A stretch of 64,000 nt of DNA from Tremella fuciformis. Taxonomy: Eukaryota > Basidiomycota > Tremellomycetes > Tremellales > Tremellaceae. A program made the position numbers and the translations under genes. Location: positions 1 to 64,000 of the forward strand of contig CP136491.1 in the NCBI GenBank assembly GCA_032768795.1. The letters are read 5' to 3'. Shown here piece after piece: positions 8,827-18,507 of the stretch (position 1 is its first letter; each line of letters opens with the position of its first letter). The notes beneath the pieces are model-generated. The model searched no databases and was not told the origin of the DNA. It saw nothing but the letters and a program-made list of their open reading frames with translations.

Positions 8827-10628
8827 CTGCCGCAGATCCAACGGCACAGGCTGAAAGTGCAGCCTCTGTTGCCTCCAAAATCAAGGAGACAGTCCCCACT
8901 ATCTCAAAATCGGACCCCACTATTGCAGCTCAAAGAGAGGGGGGGTCCACTATCGTGGGTATTCACCAATCGTGGATTGATAGTGCCACTATCCGCAGAA
9001 TACTGTTAGGATCGACAATGCTCACGTGTCTGACAGGCGTGCTGGGCTGGGACGAGGGTCGTAGGCGTGCATTGGTGATGGAGGTGTGGCCGACATGACA
9101 GTTCGCTACAGACTACCCGCACGTCTTCACCTTCGCTTGCCACAATGCCCTCCATGGGATCCTTCGAGCACTTCAAACATCGCCATCCAGACCGTGGCCT
9201 TCGTGTATTGTCGGCTTTACTACGCCGTCCGAGCAAGCCACAGGTTCAGTGGCAGTACCCCATCACCTTTGGTACAACCCGAGCTTGCCATATTAACGAG
9301 TACCGCCGTTTTCTCATTGCCGGACCTCAAGACCGCCGGGTTCGAGTCGTAATACCACTCATGGAGATAGTACGATGAACATTCCTCTCCCAGCTCGTCC
9401 GCGATCCAACATTGACGAGTCGCGGCGGGCTTCGGCAACCGCCGAAGAGTGGCCGACTCCACCGCTTTGGCTCAGTCTTGCTACGGACTAATCGGTCTGA
9501 TCGCCGGATTCGGACGCATTCTCTGTCTACGAAGGGGGATGATGATAGCGTGGTAGTGAGTAAGACTGCAGTGCAGTCCCGAAATCGAAATGAGGCTGAA
9601 GACAGGATCTCGCAGAATATCCCGACAGAGTTCGCCGCTTCACTGCTCCGCGCTCGTTGCATTCATTTCCGCTCATCGTACTCATTTCTGACTCCTCTCG
9701 GACCACCCACCGATCTGTCGACGCGCTACACCCGGCGGCATCTCCTCGCCTTCGCGTCGGTCCACATATTCCGCATGACCGCGGGCGCAACGATACATCG
9801 GGTGTGTTGAGAGCCGACTATAGATCGCGTCTCATCAGCCTTGAGGACTGGGTATTTGGTGAACATATCGCCAGAACGAGAATCGCCGTCAATCGTGTCC
9901 GCAACCGCAGGCCGGAAGTCGTGTCCGTGGGGTGGCTATGTGCACCGCCGCGGATCACGCCTCGATGCAATCGCCAAGCAAGTTTACGACTCTCGGCCTG
10001 ACCCTTTGAGCAGTTGTGCCGAAACGGCCTCCCTCTGCTATCTTGACCTACATACGGGCTCCGACCAGCCTAATCCCAGCAGTCAGATACCCACCGGCCT
10101 CAAGAGTGGTCGCCCGCACGCAATCCTGCGCTGGTTTTGCCAGATAGCATCGTCTTCACCAATGAAGATCAGCATTTCCCCCCATCGCCGCTGAATCTCA
10201 CAGCGTCGTTTCAGTAGGGCCCGGCACGTGGGGGCGTCGAATCATACTTGTGGCCTACTGTCATAACAGACCTGCCATCTCGTTTACGACACGCATGAGC
10301 TTCCGCGGCGATATGTCAGGCACCGAGAGCCCCTTGCGATCTCTGCCTGACTCGCAGCGATAGCCCAATGCTTCCCGCCATGACGGGTCCCCAACCATGG
10401 GTGGAGCGTTCAACAGTCTGCAGCTGAACTTAGAATGCGATCTTCTTTCCGTCGCGATATTCAATGTGCCGCGACACACGCCTCGCTTGCTCCACCTGTA
10501 CATCTCACTGGAACGTATGTAGAACTATTTCCTTCGTCCTTCTCCTGATATTTGATTGATTTGACGCCTGATCCGCCTGAAAAGCCAGCTCCGGCTGGGA
10601 CCGTTGTGGGCCTAGCTCTACCCCACTC
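8827..10628. other. Gene-free stretch next to the retroelement
   Basis: About 1.8 kb with many short overlapping frames on both strands (longest ~130 codons) but no domain, no family motif and no convincing splice chain. It most likely holds decayed sequence plus the 3' flank of the transporter ending at 10629. A 77-codon frame at 9145-9378 is the best small-ORF candidate but has no recognisable feature. Confidence 0.5.
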
Positions 10629-12498
10629 TCACGGCTCGTGTACCAAGGCGATCTCTTGACCGTAGTTTCCATCACACACCGCTTCAGGCCACTTGCGAGC
10701 CGGTGTACGTTTGATAAAAAGCTCATCGATTTGAGCGAACGATCTGCCAGTCCAATCGGGCATGAACAGCAGATCTCCTGCTAGCATGCACACGCCGCTG
10801 GAGAAGAAGAACCATCCGGTACCCTTGATGCCAAAGTTGGGGCTTGCGAGCATATAGGCCAACCCAACGGAAAATGGAGTAACGATGACGGCTCGCATAG
10901 TCTGGCCAAAACCGTTGGTCTTCGCCCGAAGCCTGGCGGAACCGGCCTCGGTAGCATACATCCAACCTGAAGCGCCCGGACCGCAGGCGAAGCCGAAGAC
11001 TCCCAGAGCCACGCAGACGACAAAGCCAGTGGAGGCGTGATCAGGATATGGTTTGTGATAGATCGTACCGATTAGACCGATACCTCCCAAGGCGATGATC
11101 ATCAAGACGGTTCCTAAGACCATCAATCGCCATCGTCCGAACCATTTTTTCTCGCCAAAGCAAGCCGAGAGAAGGTAACCCCCGCAACCGATAGCTGTCG
11201 TGATCCCATTGTTCAATATGGAGTTCTTCTGACCGGCGATGTTGAAAAAGTATGTGGCGTTCGGGCCGACGACGACGTAGCCGCACAGGACATTGCAGGC
11301 CCCTCCCCAACAGGCGACGAGGGTTCTCCTTCGATTGACAGACCCCTTGAAGATCTCCCAGATGCTGACCTGCTTGTCGAGTGCTTTTTGCTCCGCAGTC
11401 TTTTCGATGGTGTACAGCACCTCGGCCAGCTTGACATCGATCTCCTCGTCGGTGGCATACTTGTTCATATGTCGGAGCGACTTTTTCGCGTCGTCGAAGC
11501 GCTTACGCATGCACAACCAGTACGGGGACTCCACAAGGAAGATGAGCTGGAAGACGAGGACGACAAAAGGTAGAACAAGAAAGACCGCCAATGTGCCCCG
11601 GTACGATATCTTGTTGTCGGGATCTTTGAAATGATGGGCAAAGGCGTAGGCTATGAGTGCGGCCATGAGCGTCCCGATGAGCTCTGACTAGTCAGTGCTA
11701 TCTTCAAAGGCACGCTCGAGCGGAAGACACCCACGACAAAAACCAAAAGTAGAGATGGCAATGGCTCGAAGTTCTCGTGGGGCCATTTCCGAGATGTAAA
11801 GGGATACGGCGGGACCCATGAAACCTTGGCAAAAGGTGAGGATGAACTTGGAGATGCACCAGACGTGCCAGTTGGGTGATGCCATTTCGATGGCCGTGCC
11901 AATGACAATCAGAGCTGTCAAAACGTACATGCTGGCCCGTCGACCGAAAAGATCTGCACAATATGCGGCGGCGGGATAGCCGAGAATCTGAGCAGGTTGC
12001 GCGATGGCAGCCCAGCTATTAGTTTAGTGGCGAACGTCCAGCAGAACACAGAAAGACTCAGACACTCACATCGTCACCACCTTGGGAGGAACGGCGTAGA
12101 TACCAGGAGCAGATTCGTAGCCCTCCCCTGGAGATCGTCAGTTCGAGGACATGTGTGTGAGTTGTTCTCACCCATTGTTTTGCAGAAAGAGGGCATCCCG
12201 AGCAAGCTCCCGCCCACACTCCCGTCCGCATCTTGCAAGATGGCGTTGAGCTTGCAATCGTCAGCATCAGATCAATCCCAGCCGAAAGTAAGATTACCAT
12301 GATGACCATAACGATGATGGAGATGCGAGGGTTTTCCTTCAGCACCTCTAAGACTGGACGACTATGAGCCAGGAGCTCATCTTGGGCCAGGACAAGGGCC
12401 GTCTTGGCGACGCTCTCCTGTTTGTGATCATCGTCTAGTCCGGCGATGGGCTGGGTCGCCAGCTCGTGATGTACGATGTCGCCTTTGTCGTCGCTCAT
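10629..12498 (-). CDS. MFS sugar porter, alpha-glucoside permease-like
   Basis: Proton-coupled sugar uptake permease of the MFS sugar porter family, with about 12 membrane segments expected. The start ATG at 12498 gives an acidic cytosolic N-terminus. A 47-bp intron (12251-12297) leads into LNAILQDADGSVGGSLLGMP, and at least two more introns fall near 12170 and 11700. Family marks are GYPAAAYCADLFGRR, the SEMAPRELR loop, LVESPYWLCMRKR and the C-terminal SFAQIDELF. The PPK segment after the first helix pair resembles maltose/alpha-glucoside permeases, but the substrate is not proven. It is divergent from the carboxylesterase at 13291 and shares with it a promoter carrying four AGCCGAA/TTCGGCT motifs; a fifth lies in intron 1 (12280). 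Confidence 0.88.
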
Positions 12499-12689
12499 TG
12501 TGGACCGGCGCGTGGTCTTATGATTGCTGTGTGTGCAGATGAAATCTTCGCCAGTAGCGCGGACGACCTTTCACCACAAGAGAGCGCACGCAGATGAATG
12601 TGGGTCTCCATGGGGAGCAGCAAGAAGCGGAAGGGAACACAGATAAATATCACCCTCGAATGGGGGCCCGATTCCGCTCATCCTGGTCC

Positions 12690-12805
12690 AGCCGAAATAC
12701 AGGCGAGAGTATTAGCGGCTCGGTCTCGAACTCCAATACATTCTGGCCTTTTCGGCTCATCAATCGCCTTTCGGCTGGCTAAAAATAGGCCCCGGGTCAG
12801 CCGAA
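12690..12805. promoter_or_regulatory. AGCCGAA/TTCGGCT motif cluster in the transporter-esterase promoter
   Basis: Copies at 12690, 12751, 12770 and 12799, two in each orientation, lie between the divergent starts at 12498 and 13291. The same 7-mer is clustered in the second transporter-esterase promoter (31654-31747). It contains a CGG triplet, the half-site favoured by Zn2Cys6 regulators. Confidence 0.6.
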
Positions 12806-13290
12806 ATGATTCGATAACGCCCTCATCATGCTTGACCTCAATAAGATGATTGTGGCTTCGACGGAACGACCAATATAGGGTCGGAGAACTCACAGGGACG
12901 TCTGCCTCCCTCAGGCGAGCATCTGCAGTACACCCGGACTGGTATCGGCAAGTCGGCTCGCTGTCCGGTGTTCTATGCTTATTCGATGTGGAGGGCCGCA
13001 CGTCCTGAGGTATGAGGCCTAATTATCAGAACGTCTTCCGGAACCCGAAGGTAGCTCATGCTGTCGTCAGGCGAACTGTCGCTTGGCGTGGCCCAATTCG
13101 GCAAGGGTCGAGTCCACGGCACAGGAGGGGAAAGCGGCTGGGAGACCCATCACGAGATCCACAAACGCTGCACCTGTTTGGCCGACGCAGGTTCGTCGAC
13201 TGGTAGGATAGACGATAACTCTGGCTGGAAGGACCTTTCCAGAATTCTGTCCCGCTTTGCTTTGCAACGATCACTGTGGACGTATTCAGT

Positions 13291-14996
13291 ATGACGTCTC
13301 GATTCGTTGACATTCCCGGCGGTCGCATACAAGGCGTTGCAAGTCCAATTGATCCCGAGATCACGATGTATCAGGGTGTCCCATTTGGAGGTCCGACTGG
13401 GGGAGCTCGTCGATGGCTGCCCGCGCCTGCCGTCCGTCCGTGGGACGGTGTACGAACCGCAAATAAGATTGGTCCAATCTGCCCTCAGCCTCCGATCGAA
13501 CAGGGCTTCGGCATGGACACGCTCAAAGGCGTTCCGCAAAACGAGGACTGCCTCCACTCTAATATCTATGTGCCAAACCGCTCGGCCGGTGATCCAGCCT
13601 GCCCAGTCCTCGTTTGGATCCACGGCGGTGGGTTTCGACAGAGCGGTAATGCGGATCCAGTGTTCGACGGGACGGCATTGGCAAAGAAGGGAGTACTGGT
13701 AGTCGTCCCAAACTATCGTCTGGGCAAGTCATGCCGCTTGTTACCGATGTCGATAAATAATGATTAGGGGTGTTCGGCTTCATCGGTCATCCCGAGCTGA
13801 GCGCAGAATCTCCCTCGCATACGTCTGGCATGTATGCCGTGAAAGATGTCAACCTCGCTTTGAAATGGATCCAATCGAACATTGCTGCATTCGGCGGTGA
13901 CCCTACAAAAGTCACGGTCGCAGGACAAAGCGCGGGTGCGGGTATCGTCCATACACTTCTCGTGGCCCCCATGTCAAAGGGTCTTTTCCATCGAGCGATC
14001 CTGCAGTCTGGAGTACGCAGTCTCCGTGATCCTGCCACCGCGTCTGCTGCCATCTCATATCGCACTCAAGCGCAGGCCGAGGAGGACGGTATCGAACTGT
14101 GTAGAGAGCTAGGCATATCGACGCTATCCGAATTGCGAGCTTACAGTGACCTCGACCGCCTTTCGAGAGCCTCTTTGAAACGAAACTCGAGACTTTGGGG
14201 ATCTCCTCCCGCTCTTCGACTGGTCAAAGAGGATCACATGATCCCCGCATCCTACGGCGAGCTTTTCGCCTCTCCGGGCGGAGTAGTCAACGACGTCCCG
14301 ATTCTCATTGGCGCAAATAGCCATGAGGGATGCGTCTACAACGAGCCTCGGTTTTCAGTGGAAGACCTCCACGAATGTGCAGCTGGAAGGGTCGGACCCG
14401 CCCAGACCCACAGTCACGGTTCGGAGGAGTTGTTGGAGCGCTATCTCGCCCTGTATCCATCTGCCAATACCGACGAAGGTCAAGGCCCTTTGGAGGCTTG
14501 GAACGCCAGCGCCAGGGACAATATGAGACTGGGGCTTGCGGATTGGGCTCAGTCGTTTTCTCAGCATACGCGTTCGCCAGTCTACGGCTATTATTTCACG
14601 CACGCTCCCACCCCAACTCGCTTTGCAACCGAGACCGTGCTTCCGCCCAAGTCGCGGGGATTCACAAACTTCAAAGGCACACCTTCCGGAGCCTTTCATG
14701 GGGCCGAAGTTCCGTATGTCTTCAACAATCCGACGAAAGACACCAGGTGGTCGCCCTTGGACGTCGAGGTGGCCGAAAAGGTATCCTCCTTGTGGGCAAA
14801 CTTTGTCAAGTACGGAGACCCGAATGGTGAAACCGGTTCAATGCGGGCTCCCCAAGGGGTGGGCCATTGGGCGCCGCTTACCGATGGTCAGGACCTACTC
14901 CTCGAGCTCGGAGGTGATTTTACAGTACAGCCAACGGCCGCTGTAGAGGTCAAGGCATTTTGGCACGATTACTGGTCTCTGCAGCAGCTCTTCTGA
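13291..14996 (+). CDS. Type-B carboxylesterase (module 1)
   Basis: Serine esterase of the cholinesterase/type-B family. The first in-frame ATG is 13291; no secretion signal is evident, so it is probably cytosolic. Motifs in order are NEDCLHSNIYVP, the oxyanion loop WIHGGGFRQSG, the nucleophile elbow GQSAGA, and GAFHGAEVPYVF with the likely catalytic His; an acidic member is expected between them. The intron at 13724-13767 appears to use a GC donor (G/GCAAGT...TTAG) and joins NYRLG to VFGF. The paralogue at 29854-31549 has an intron at the same place in the same phase. Full family length (~550 aa). It probably releases an acyl or aromatic group from a compound imported by the neighbouring permease; this is inference. 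Confidence 0.9.
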
Positions 14997-15020
14997 TGCT
15001 CCTATGGATGGTATGCAGCC
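14997..15020. other. Short spacer to transposon insertion site
   Basis: Only 24 bp separate the esterase stop from the MITE target duplication, so the mobile element landed in, or now forms, the 3' untranslated region of the esterase. Confidence 0.7.
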
Positions 15021-15028
15021 GTGACATT
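15021..15028. repeat. MITE target-site duplication, left copy GTGACATT
   Basis: The 8-bp direct repeat GTGACATT lies here and again at 24312-24319, exactly flanking the outer inverted termini. An 8-bp duplication fits hAT or Mutator-type transposition. Confidence 0.9.
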
Positions 15029-15422
15029 GAGTCCCACTTGGGGCACAACGTGAATCCTTCATCGCACGACCTCCACTTTTTGATTAGGAATGCAACCTCG
15101 GCAATTAGTATCGGTGTCCGAGAGTATTAGGAGTCCGGAATCACTGTCCTAATCTCAGACTAATGAAAATGCGCAACTGGGCCTCAAGACTGCTCTGTGA
15201 CTCCGAGCCTCTTGAGACAGCTCATGCATAGACCTCTCCATCTGATCAATTTGCACAGGAGGTTTCAAGCATGCTTGACGAATTATGCATTAGAAGATGT
15301 ACAGAAGTCGATTTTTGCGCACTTTGCTAATCATCTGATCTCAAAAGGTAATGGGAAGGCGATCCTCTCTAATCGGCCATTAGGAGGTGGAGGTCGTGCG
15401 ATGAAGGATTCACGTCGTGCCC
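15029..15422. mobile_element. Left 394 bp of a split MITE
   Basis: A non-coding ~406-bp miniature inverted-repeat element, broken by a later insertion. The left terminus GAGTCCCACTTGGGGCAC continues through GTGAATCCTTCATCGCACGA to CCTCCAC. Its inverted partner runs 15387-15422 and finishes in 24300-24311. The ~47-bp termini match with one mismatch. There is no internal gene. The superfamily is uncertain: 8-bp duplication suggests hAT, Mutator is the alternative. Confidence 0.88.
15413..15422. repeat. MULE target-site duplication, left copy CGTCGTGCCC
   Basis: The 10-bp direct repeat CGTCGTGCCC lies here and at 24290-24299. Removing the sequence between them and one copy rebuilds an intact MITE terminus ending ...GTGCCCCAAGTGGGACTC. 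Length fits the 8-11 bp duplication made by Mutator-like transposases. Confidence 0.88.
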
Positions 15423-15431
15423 GCAAAATTG

Positions 15432-15510
15432 AATATTCTATATATATTTGGAATTAATCCCGACAGTCGTTTCTATCGCAGGTCTGCTTTCCCTACAGTC
15501 ACCATTGGTT
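15432..15510 (+). repeat. MULE left terminal inverted repeat
   Basis: Matches the reverse complement of 24202-24281 over ~79 bp with only a few substitutions (for example GTCG versus GTCC, and TCTATCG versus TCCATCG). Weaker similarity (CTCCGCAT, CATAC) continues another ~30 bp inward. Confidence 0.9.
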
Positions 15511-16147
15511 TAACTACAACCGCCTCCGCATCGCATACAAGGCTGCAAAACAATGCGGAACCCACCTAGAACAGCTGCTCTGTGACCATCATGACCTATG
15601 GACTACACTCCGGGGCGCTCATGTGACCCGGAGGCACAAAAGCCTGCTCTCCGCGTGTGCGGAGGTGCTTTTGTTTAAGCCGAAGTCTTTTGTCTGACGC
15701 GGAGTGCAAAGAAAAGGCACGGAAACCATTGGAGACATTGAGTCGTCCTGCACGCGCGAATGATCAGTGGTTTGCACTCTTGTTGTTCTCGCTGGCCGAA
15801 CAAAGAGCATAGCGGGCGCACCTCCGGCACTGCGGAGGAATGACAATGACATGCGGAGGCGTGTAATCGAGGGATTTTCAGTTTGAGAGCTCCATGAACT
15901 GAATGGCATTGTTCTCCGGCAATAGCTAACCCCATTGTCTGACGGGTCCGTGCTTCTCCGGCCATCGAGACAATGAACATGAAACAATAGACATCAACCA
16001 ACGCTATCCGTATTGTTTGTTGCCCGAGAGATGGGCCTGTGCCCCAGTCTAAAAGCGTCCAAGTTCAGCTCTCTGGTCTCTATCTTCTCCATCATCTCCC
16101 TTCCCATCTTTCCTCGCGATTGAATCTTCCTCGCGCACGTCCTCAAC
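15511..16147. other. Left subterminal non-coding part of the MULE
   Basis: No gene is visible. It holds a hairpin at about 15636-15676 (ACAAAAGC...CTCCGC / GCGGAG...GCTTTTGT) and repeated GCGGAGG words at about 15658, 15833 and 15852. A pyrimidine-rich stretch at 16075-16110 just before the ATG at 16148 looks like the gene's transcription-start region. Confidence 0.55.
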
Positions 16148-18391
16148 ATGGTCAAGAACACCAAGAACGCCTCAGCTGCGGCGGCTGGCCCGTCCGCTAT
16201 CGATCGCACCGTCCCACCTGCCGGCTATCGACTTACCAGGCATCAGAAGTCTTTCCTGAATAAGGAGAAGCGGCACCATCCTGTCTGGCGGGACGAGGCA
16301 TCTCTTACAGACTTCGAAAAGAGGATGGGCGCTCCTGTTCAGCCTTGGTGGCATGCAAAGGATGTCCTGCTGCCCAGACCGATGGAGCTATGGGGTGTCG
16401 ACGAGGTGGACTATCTGGATCTGCCTCCTACAGACTTCCGGGCGTCCCAGAGCAAAGGTCCAGCGTGTCGGGGCAATTGTGTTGCACACCGCACCGGCTT
16501 TTTACCCGCATTCGCCTATGAGTGAGTTCCATCTATGTTGAACATGTCAGGTTGTGAGCGGAGACGCTTTGCGGCTCGCAAGCATGCTGCGGAGGTTCAG
16601 CTGCAGCCTCCGCAACCGCAAAAGTGCGGTTGCGGAGGCTGCAGCTGCACCTCCGCAGCGTGTTTGCAAGCCGCAAAGCGTCTCCGCTCATAGCCTTGCC
16701 ATTCGCAGACGTTTGTAGTGTTCATGCTAAGGGTACAGACATAAGGAGATTGCCTGCTCTAATTGTGTCGAGCGTAACAGCAAGACACTCATTACACGGC
16801 TTTATGGCCGAAACTTTACCACATGTCATTCGTGCTGGATGAATAGCAAGAGGCATTGTGATGTGATGAGCATCCCGCTAAACACGTACACGCCGCTTGA
16901 TCCTCATCCCGACACGCAAATTCCGCTCGAGGAGTACTCAGAGGCTGGAAGCGAAGGCGAGCCAGAGCTAGATGAGCTAGATCATTCCGATGTCGCGCCC
17001 GCTGCTCCCAAGAAACGGACGCGTAAGACACCTCATCCCGCCACGCCTACTCCTGCGAAGAAGAAGTCACGCGTCGCTCCATCGACTGGCCGTACCTTCC
17101 ATCTCAGTCCTACGGAGCGTGACGTTCTGTCCTCGCCTCTTCCCGGCTTTGAAGAAGAGGTAGCACCAACTTGGCGCCAAGTCCCCACGTGGGCAACATC
17201 CTCGCAGCCTGCAGAACAACGGAGGACATCCGTTCCGCCTCCGCCGGCAACCTCCGCACTGCCCGTCATAGACGAGGCAGTTTTTCCGCCTCCGCCCCCG
17301 ACTGCATCTCCGCCTCCGAACATTCCGGCCTTTGTGCCACCACAGCGGCAGAGCGGTCAAAATCCAGGCGACTTAATGAATCGCTGGGCGCAGTTACGGA
17401 TCACCTCCGGTGCTGCTGCACCTCCGCGTCCTCCACGAGCCGAGACCCAACCTCCTCCGCAAGTCAGCATCTCCGCCACCACAAATTTCCGACAAGCCTC
17501 CGCTCCAGTCCACACTGCTTCCGGTGTTGCTTCTGATTCTGTTCCGCTACAAGCTCCAGGACTGTCAGCTTTGCAAGAACCAGTACAGCCTCGGGACGCG
17601 GAAGCAGACGAATCTTTCGCTTTGCTACTTGCAGACCTCTCCGCAGCTGGGGACGAGGTGGTCGTTCAGCATGGCGTCACGGCCAGAGCCTACAACGACT
17701 CTCTTCGGGCCATTTCGGCGGCCATGCATACCTCACAGACGCAGATGAACACCGCTTTCACTCTCCTTGGGGCAAAACTTTCAAGTGTGACAGCCTCCGC
17801 CCAACGACAAGCGCACAAGTTCGAGAAATTCGAGGCTGAGCGCAACACATTGAAGGCTGAGAACCGGCGGTTGACTGAAACTCGTGTCAATCTAGAGACA
17901 ACAGCGGCTAAGCTGCAATCTGAGCGACAAGAGGCTTTGGTCGATCTGTTTAAGGAGCGTCAACGCTGGGACTCTGAGTTGAAGGAGCAGGAGAAGCTGC
18001 GGGCGGAGCTGTCTCAGGATGCAGAGCAGAAAGGCGCACTGTGGCTGGCAGCAGTACGCGAGCGAGAACAGGCGCTCAAGGAGAAAGATGACGCCATGCT
18101 GGAGGCGGACCGGACGATTACAAGTCTGGAAGAGGCTCGGCAAGCTCTTGTGGCGGAGAGGGATGAAGCTCTGCGGAGAGCGGACGCAGCGGAAAGCGCA
18201 TTGGCGATGCTGACGCGTCCACCGCAGCTCAACTCGACGGTCAGTCATGCTCTGCACGCTTGCACAACTTCGCTGATGTTCAGGAGGAGCTTCCTCCTAA
18301 TGCGGAGAGCTCGAAGGAGCAAGGACCGCCACCTGCCTCTGATGTCGTACAGGCGGAGGAGCATGTAGATTCCGCGGCGGCCGCGTTGTAA
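16148..18391 (+). CDS. MULE-encoded Pro-rich coiled-coil protein, function unknown
   Basis: Exon 1 (16148 to about 16521) encodes a basic segment, RLTRHQKSFLNKEKRHHPVW, ending before a GTGAGT donor. A long intron of ~330 bp contains a 136-bp palindrome. The main exon starts before about 16890 and encodes an acidic patch, a Lys/Arg-rich stretch with KKRTRKTPHP and AKKKSR (nuclear targeting likely), a Pro-rich region rich in PPPP, and then ~170 residues of Ala/Glu/Arg heptads typical of a long coiled coil. A last intron (GTCAGT...TTCAG, about 18240-18285) keeps the frame open to TAA 18389-18391. I recognise no family. By position it could be a transposition accessory protein, as MURB is for MuDR; that is analogy only. 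Confidence 0.7.
16555..16690. repeat. 136-bp near-perfect palindrome inside an intron
   Basis: Two 66-nt arms (16555-16620 and 16625-16690) differ at four positions and flank a 4-nt loop AAAG. The arms start TGAGCGGAGACGCTTTGCGG and include CTGCAGCCTCCGCAACCGCA next to the loop. It sits wholly in the presumed first intron of the coiled-coil gene. Transcribed, it would fold into one long hairpin. Confidence 0.95.
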
Positions 18392-18507
18392 CGATTCAGC
18401 TGTAGTATGCCTCATTTCTGCATGTACACAGATCGGATATGCATTGACTCATCACGGCGACGTCTAGGCAAAGAAGGACTGGCCTCCGCTGCCATACAAA
18501 CGCTGTA

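Noticed and set aside
9280..9360. Possible tRNA, because GGTTCGAGTC resembles a B box
   Set aside because: The flanking bases cannot form the T-arm stem, and no A box or acceptor stem is found at the right distance.
9145..9378. 77-codon plus-strand frame
   Set aside because: Starts with ATG and is open, but has no motif, no splice partners and no composition bias; kept only as a note in the gene-free region.
13276..13290. Esterase start at 13276
   Set aside because: The codon there is GTG; the first ATG in frame is 13291 and already gives the normal family N-terminus.
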